Shown: positions 59,630 to 64,000 of the stretch, piece after piece
Layout of the letters: the number at the start of each line of letters is the position of its first letter
Position numbering within the stretch: the stretch's first letter is position 1
NCBI RefSeq assembly: GCF_005239225.2
Contig: NC_133288.1
Location: 16,932,169 to 16,996,168 of the forward strand
Reading direction: 5' to 3'
Source: Populus alba
Taxonomy: Eukaryota > Streptophyta > Magnoliopsida > Malpighiales > Salicaceae
Length of the DNA stretch: 64,000 bases
Program-made: the position numbers and the translations under genes
The notes under the pieces: model-generated
The model's input: only the letters and a program-made list of their open reading frames with translations
Told to the model about the DNA's origin: nothing
Database searches by the model: none

Positions 59630-59837
59630 ATTTTCTGAAAATGATGAGGATACCCTACAAAGTCCACCACTTAATGTACGTGACCAAACTCTCATGCACG
59701 TGAAAGAAGAGAATAAAAGGAAGAAAAGAAAAGAAAAGAAAAAGAAACAAAATAAAACAAAGAAAACAAAAGTTAGATAGAATGAAAAGTGAAAAGAGAA
59801 AATAAATTAAAAATTATAATTTATACAAGAATTTACC

Positions 59838-59855
59838 TCCCCGGCAACGGCGCCA
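59838..59855 (-). promoter_or_regulatory. Primer-binding site of copy B (tRNA-Asp type)
   Basis: Inverted copy of the site in copy A (TCCCCGGCAACGGCGCCA on the + strand), six bases from the LTR. Confidence 0.85.
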
Positions 59856-59861
59856 AAAACT

Positions 59862-60139
59862 TGACACGACCAAAAGCTTGATGTCTTCTCCCAAGTGCAG
59901 GAGTGTCGAAGTAATAAATAACCCGGCAAGACCGGGATCGAACCACAGAGAGGTTAATTGTATAAATTATTAATAACAACACAACAATAACAATAATAAC
60001 GATAATAATAACAATAGTAGTACTAGTAATAGTAATAATAATAATAATACTCAGTACGTGGTGTTGTTATACCTGAGAATGATCTAAAAGATCAGGTCAC
60101 AGGTTTCCAGCCTATATACTGTGTTTATGAACATATAAT

Positions 60140-60178
<39 letters not shown>

Positions 60179-61592
60179 AATAAAGAAGAGAAGGAAGAAA
60201 TTAATAAGAACTTTGAGTTGAAAGATTAATGTAAGGATTAAACAACGATAAAAATAAATGTCAAGGTTAGAGGATCCACTAATGGTACTTCAAACAAGTA
60301 TAGTATAAACTCTTATTACTCAATTGGAAACCACACATAAAGGAGGTTCCAATCAGATTATAAATTGTTAACATGATTACATTAGTTATCTTATTCGAAT
60401 AAAGCTAATACTTGTAAATGTTGGGAGGCATTCATGATTATAACTTATGTTAACAACAAATCAAGTTCCTTTCATAGCTCAGGTGTCGGTTATACCATAC
60501 AGTATGGGCTATGGAAGTACCAAGTATTTGTTGTACCAAGTGTTATACAACATAAATCTAGATTAACCATTTAACAAGCAAAGTATTAAAAGTGAACAAG
60601 ATAACAAATATAATACATGTTAGTATCCAACGTTAAGGTCCATGTTAAGTTTATATTATACTTATTCTTACACCATTAGTGTACCCTTTTCACCTTGACA
60701 TAATTAACTTAGCTAAACATAATGAAAGAAAGAAACATAGATGAACAAGATAAGAACATAAATGAGAAAGAAGTTAACTAAGTAAAGGAAAGGAAATTAA
60801 GTGCATAAACTTGATATTAATGAAAGCAAAACATAAGCAATACAAAGAGAGAAAGCAAGAGCATGATCTTGATCTGGAAACCAAGATGCCTCAATACATG
60901 GTAAGTGCCTCCTTTTATAGGCCAAAATTTGGAACTATTGATTTGTTAATTAATTGATGAGTGGGTGGCCACATCTTGACTTGGTGACAATCTTTATCTT
61001 CTTGTCTGAACAAGACGTCATTGCTAACATCATAATTTGCCCAGAATCCTCAGGAATGTTCTAGGAAATTGTCTCAGGTTTCCAACAAAAAAAAAATGAG
61101 GTCATTTGGACTTCTAGAACTCAAGATATGGGTTGAACACTAAATAGTGTCTGGGCTGCAGGACAGCTTCGGACTTCTTCGTTGTTCCTTCAGTTTGGAC
61201 TTCAAAACGGCCTTTTTAAATCTTGGGCTCCCATGAAAGTTGTAGGCCTTTGTCTTACCTTTCCATCCATATAAAATGGACCTAAATCCGAGATCTAGAG
61301 CTCCAGATATGATCCAATTACCGAGCAATGTTCCGGTTTGGACTGCACCGGCATCTCTTTTCTAAGTTTGGCCATCTCTTTGTCCTTTCACTTTCATTAC
61401 TTAAACTCATCAATCAATCCTTTTATTTATGTGATATGCCTGCATTTAAGATGAGCATTTACCATAAATTAAGGTATCTTATAGTATCAAACTTGTTATA
61501 TAAAACATGCTTTAATTAAGAAGTTATTGATACTTCAAGTGCAAAATGATGATATAAAACCTTGATAAACATGCACTTTTAAGTACTAATCA
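59862..61592 (-). repeat. 5' LTR of copy B
   Basis: 1731 bp, colinear with 51150-52881. A visible difference is an (AAC)n tract near 60137-60175 here against a mixed AAT/AAC tract near 51425-51470 in the other LTR. Confidence 0.92.
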
Positions 61593-61597
61593 GTGCG
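61593..61597. repeat. Target-site duplication of copy B (GTGCG)
   Basis: Exact repeat of 51145-51149. Confidence 0.92.
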
Positions 61598-62021
61598 TTT
61601 TACTTTGTTACAGGTGACAGTGATCTTCACCATCGGCGAGGGAAATGAAGAGAAAAGGAAGCCATTACAGATCTCCTTTGTAGTTTTTTTTCTAGTGGCG
61701 CATGGAGTAGACGCGCCGCCACTGTTTCTGCATTCCCAAAAGTGTTCCTCTGCAATTCCAGAATATTTAGGGGTCTATTTTGTAATTTATGAATGGTATA
61801 TTATGTGTTTAGATTTGTTTTGAATTGAGCAACTTACCTTAGGTAGGGCGTACTAGGGATGCTAATACCTTCCCTTTATGCAACCAGTCCCTTGCCTTAG
61901 AATCTTTGAAACACTAGTTAAGGTTCTTAGTGAAAAAAATACTAGGTGGCGACTCCAAAGAACCAATCAAGCAAAATAGATGAAAAATCATCATCGGATG
62001 CCGCGCGGGGGACGTGCAACA
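61598..62021 (+). repeat. Right LTR of the Tat-like element, second part
   Basis: Continues the LTR after copy B and ends GGACGTGCAACA. Compared with the left LTR it jumps from TTTGTTTTGAATT (about 61825) to GAGCAACTTACC, skipping about 1 kb. Confidence 0.85.
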
Positions 62022-64000
62022 CCTTTTAATTGAAGTATTTCTATTTCTTCTTCACCATTTGATTTGATTCATTCTGATGTATGGGGACTTTCTCCTGTTG
62101 CCATAAAAGGATGGTCTTGATATTATATCTCTTTTATTGATGATCATACTCATTGTTGGGTTTATTTAATGAAACATCATTTTGAATTCTTTGATATATA
62201 TGCAACTTTTTGAGCTCTTATCAAAACTCAACATTTTGCTGTGATCAAATGCTTTAGGTGTGATTTGGATGGGGAATACACCTCTAATAAATTATGCCAA
62301 TTGCTTGTTTTAGATGGAACCATCCACCAAACTTCATGTACAGATACTCTTGAGCAAAATGGTGTTGCTGAAAGAAAACATAAACATATTGTCGAAACTG
62401 CTCGTTCTCTCTTGTTGTCTGCTTTTGTTCCTAGTGAGTTTGGGGAGAAGTTATTCTTACTGCTATAAGTTTGATTAATACAATTCCATCTTCTCATAGT
62501 TCGATTCTTTCTCCTTTTAAAAACTTAAATGGGTATGTCACTAATTATTCCTCATTTAGAGTCTTTGGTTGTACTTGTTCGTTCTTCATCCTCATGTAGA
62601 GCAAAGTAAGCTATCCTTTTGATCTGCTATTTGTGTCTTTTTGGGTTATGGTGAAGGTAAAAAAGGTTATCGTTGTTTTGATCCAATAACACATAAACTT
62701 TATATGTCTCGTCATATTGTCTTCCTTGAGCATATACCTTTCTTTTCTATTCCATCCAATACTCATAGCCTAACTAAATCTGATCTTATTCGTATACATT
62801 CCTTTTCTGAGGATTCTGGTAATGATACATCTCCCCATGTTTGATCAATTTGTACTCATAACTCTGTAGGTACTGGTACTTTACTCTCTTGCACACCTGA
62901 AGCTCCATTCTCATCTACAACCCCTCAAGCTTCATCTGAGATTGTGGATCTACCTCCACGCCATTCCATTTGTATTCGTAAGTCCATAAAACTACTAGAT
63001 TTTGCTTATGCTTGTTATTCTTCATCATTTACTTCATTTTTAGCTTCTATTCATTGTCTCTTTGAGCCCTCTTCTTATAAAAAGGCAATTCTTAATTCAC
63101 TTTGGCAGCAAACTATGAATGATGAACTTTCTGCTTTGCATAAGACAAATACTTGGGATCTGGTTCCTCTACCTCCTGGTAAGAGTGTTGTTGGTTGTCG
63201 TTGGGTGCATAAGATCAAGACTAATTCTGATGGGTCTATTGAGCGATACAAAGCTGGGCTGGTTGCAAAAGGATACTCTCAATAGTATGGTATGGACTAT
63301 GAGAAGACATTTGCCCTGGTTGAAAAAATGACTACTATTTGTACTCTTATTATCGTAGCTTCGATTCATTAATGGCATATTTCTTAGCTTGATGTTAAAA
63401 ATGCCTTCTTGAATGGAGATATTCAAGAAGAAGTTTATATGGCACCCCCTCCTGGTATTTCACATGACTCTGGATATGTTTGTAAGTTTAAGAAAGCATT
63501 ATATTGTCTCAAACAAGCACCTCGTGCTTGGTTTAATAAATTCTCTATTGTGATCTTGTCTCTTGGCTTTATTTCTAGCAATTATGATTCTGCTCTTTTT
63601 ATTAAGTGCACTGATGCAGGTTGTATCATTTTGTCTTTATATGTTGATGACATGATTATTACTAGTGATGACATTGATGATATTTCAGTTTTGAGGAAAG
63701 AGTTGGCTAGACGATTTGGAATGAAGGATTTGGGTTATCTTCAATATTTTCTGGGTATTGAGGTAGCATACTCATCTAGAGGTTACCTTTTTTCTCAGTC
63801 AAAATATGTTGCAGATATTCTTGAGCGGGCTAGACTTACTGATAATAAGACTGTAGATACTCTTATTGAGGTTAATGTAAGGTACTCTTCTTCTGATGGG
63901 TTACCTTAGATAGATCCTACTTTATACCGCACTATTGTTGAGAGTTTGGTATAACTCACCATTACTCATCTAGATATTGCATATGATGTTCATGCTGTTA
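62022..64000 (+). pseudogene. Copia integrase core and reverse transcriptase (right half, continues past the edge)
   Basis: Continuation of the copia pol cut at 41271. The integrase core has FDLIHSDVWG (near 62075), FIDDHTH-type and CDLDGEYTSN sequence, and TLEQNGVAERKHKHIVETAR, so the D, D, E pattern is largely present. RT has NTWDLVPLPPGKSVVGCRWV (near 63150), the LDVKNAFLNGDIQEEVYMAP motif (near 63388), KALYCLKQAPRAWF, and the catalytic LYVDDMIIT near 63640. Several stops interrupt it (62466, 63283, 63371, 63390, 63907). RNase H and the right LTR are beyond the window. Confidence 0.88.

Larger units (their letters stand above)
51150..61592 (-). mobile_element. Athila-like Ty3/gypsy element, copy B, carrying the same ORF-X and LOG-like frame
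   Basis: This is the second member of the copy A family, on the minus strand, 10.4 kb long. It has 1732- and 1731-bp LTRs and perfect GTGCG duplications (51145-51149 and 61593-61597). The order read on the minus strand is LTR, tRNA-Asp primer site, gag, protease, RT, RNase H, [integrase deleted], ORF-X, LOG-like, G-rich tract, LTR. It lacks about 1.4 kb relative to copy A (A coordinates about 29157-30570), which removes the integrase. It also has single-base deletions near 58034 and 56975 and a local duplication near 57620-57760. It cannot be autonomous. Confidence 0.93.
41272..62021 (+). mobile_element. Tat/Ogre-like Ty3/gypsy element inserted in the copia element
   Basis: Direct repeats at 41272-43852 and 49991-62021 (the second interrupted by copy B) flank an internal region of 6.1 kb. 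The right repeat starts TGTTACCCA after a polypurine tract (GAGGGGGCATCTGT). The left repeat starts TACTACCCA, so its TG is mutated. The primer-binding region after 43852 reads GACGACTCCACTAGGGACC, like sites used by Tat/Ogre-type elements. RT has YSFMDGFLGYNHIKI and KVYVDDVIAKSRE. An RNase H-like block with WWIMYFDGAVGNGVGAVLIS matches the extra RNase H of the Tat branch. The integrase core is largely missing. A long 3' region is made of tandem repeats, also usual for this group. Flanking pentamers are TTTTT and CCTTT, so the duplication is unclear. Confidence 0.82.
39072..64000 (+). mobile_element. Ty1/copia LTR retrotransposon, split by nested insertions and running off the window
   Basis: A copia element begins with a probable LTR ending at about 39449 and an initiator-Met primer-binding site at 39450-39461. 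Gag, protease and GAG-pre-integrase follow to 41271. The integrase core and RT resume at 62022 and continue past 64000. The order protease, integrase, RT is diagnostic of copia. The 20.75 kb between the halves is the Tat-like element with copy B inside it. Numerous stops show it is dead. The right LTR lies outside the window, so target-site duplication and LTR divergence cannot be judged. Confidence 0.85.

Overview
This window is plant nuclear DNA, very AT-rich and dominated by nested transposable elements between a few host genes. The host genes are plant-type: a LACS9-like last exon, a small two-exon gene and a five-exon GDSL-family lipase/esterase. Together with a tRNA-derived SINE resembling those of willows and poplars, this suggests a woody dicot, possibly Salicaceae. 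That taxonomic guess is inference only.

Layout. 1-5.1 kb: the last exon of a long-chain acyl-CoA synthetase (678-845), a doubtful lectin-like scrap, and an intact-looking two-exon gene with a CxxHP...GxCxxCLxERL motif (3522-4873). 5.1-10.9 kb: a degenerate, probably non-autonomous LTR element (5087-10900) whose LTRs differ in length through a minisatellite. 10.9-13.75 kb: no gene I can support. 13.75-22.9 kb: a CACTA (En/Spm-like) DNA transposon. Its TNP2-type transposase is broken by stops and a frameshift, but its second gene still reads cleanly through six exons. Its right terminal inverted repeat is missing. 23.05-34.92 kb: a complete Athila-like Ty3/gypsy element (copy A, + strand) with perfect ATATT target-site duplications and a tRNA-Asp primer-binding site. 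34.9-38.9 kb: a SINE, then the GDSL gene on the minus strand. 39.07 kb to the right edge: a Ty1/copia element, split at about 41.27 kb by a Tat/Ogre-like gypsy element (41272-62021). The right LTR of that element is in turn split by a second Athila-like element (copy B, 51150-61592, minus strand, GTGCG duplications). This is a three-level nest, so the insertion order is readable: copia, then Tat-like, then Athila-like copy B.

The main result is the cargo of the Athila-like family. Both copies carry the same two extra reading frames downstream of pol. ORF-X encodes a 212-codon protein with a basic run followed by CxxC-x4-C-x3-C, reminiscent of the cysteine-rich nucleic-acid-binding proteins of plant flexiviruses. 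The second is an intronless LOG-like frame, the family of cytokinin riboside 5'-monophosphate phosphoribohydrolases that release active cytokinin. The LOG frame is disrupted by a different lesion in each copy (a CGA-to-TGA stop in A, a 1-nt deletion in B), so the ancestor probably had it intact. Copy B also lost its integrase through a deletion with a 4-nt microhomology. Nearly all premature stops for which an ancestral codon can be inferred are C-to-T or G-to-A transitions, as expected from deamination of methylated cytosines in silenced elements.

If the two extra frames are expressed, the element would make a putative RNA/DNA-binding protein and a hormone-activating enzyme. Whether this helps the element (for example by promoting division of the host cell) is speculation.
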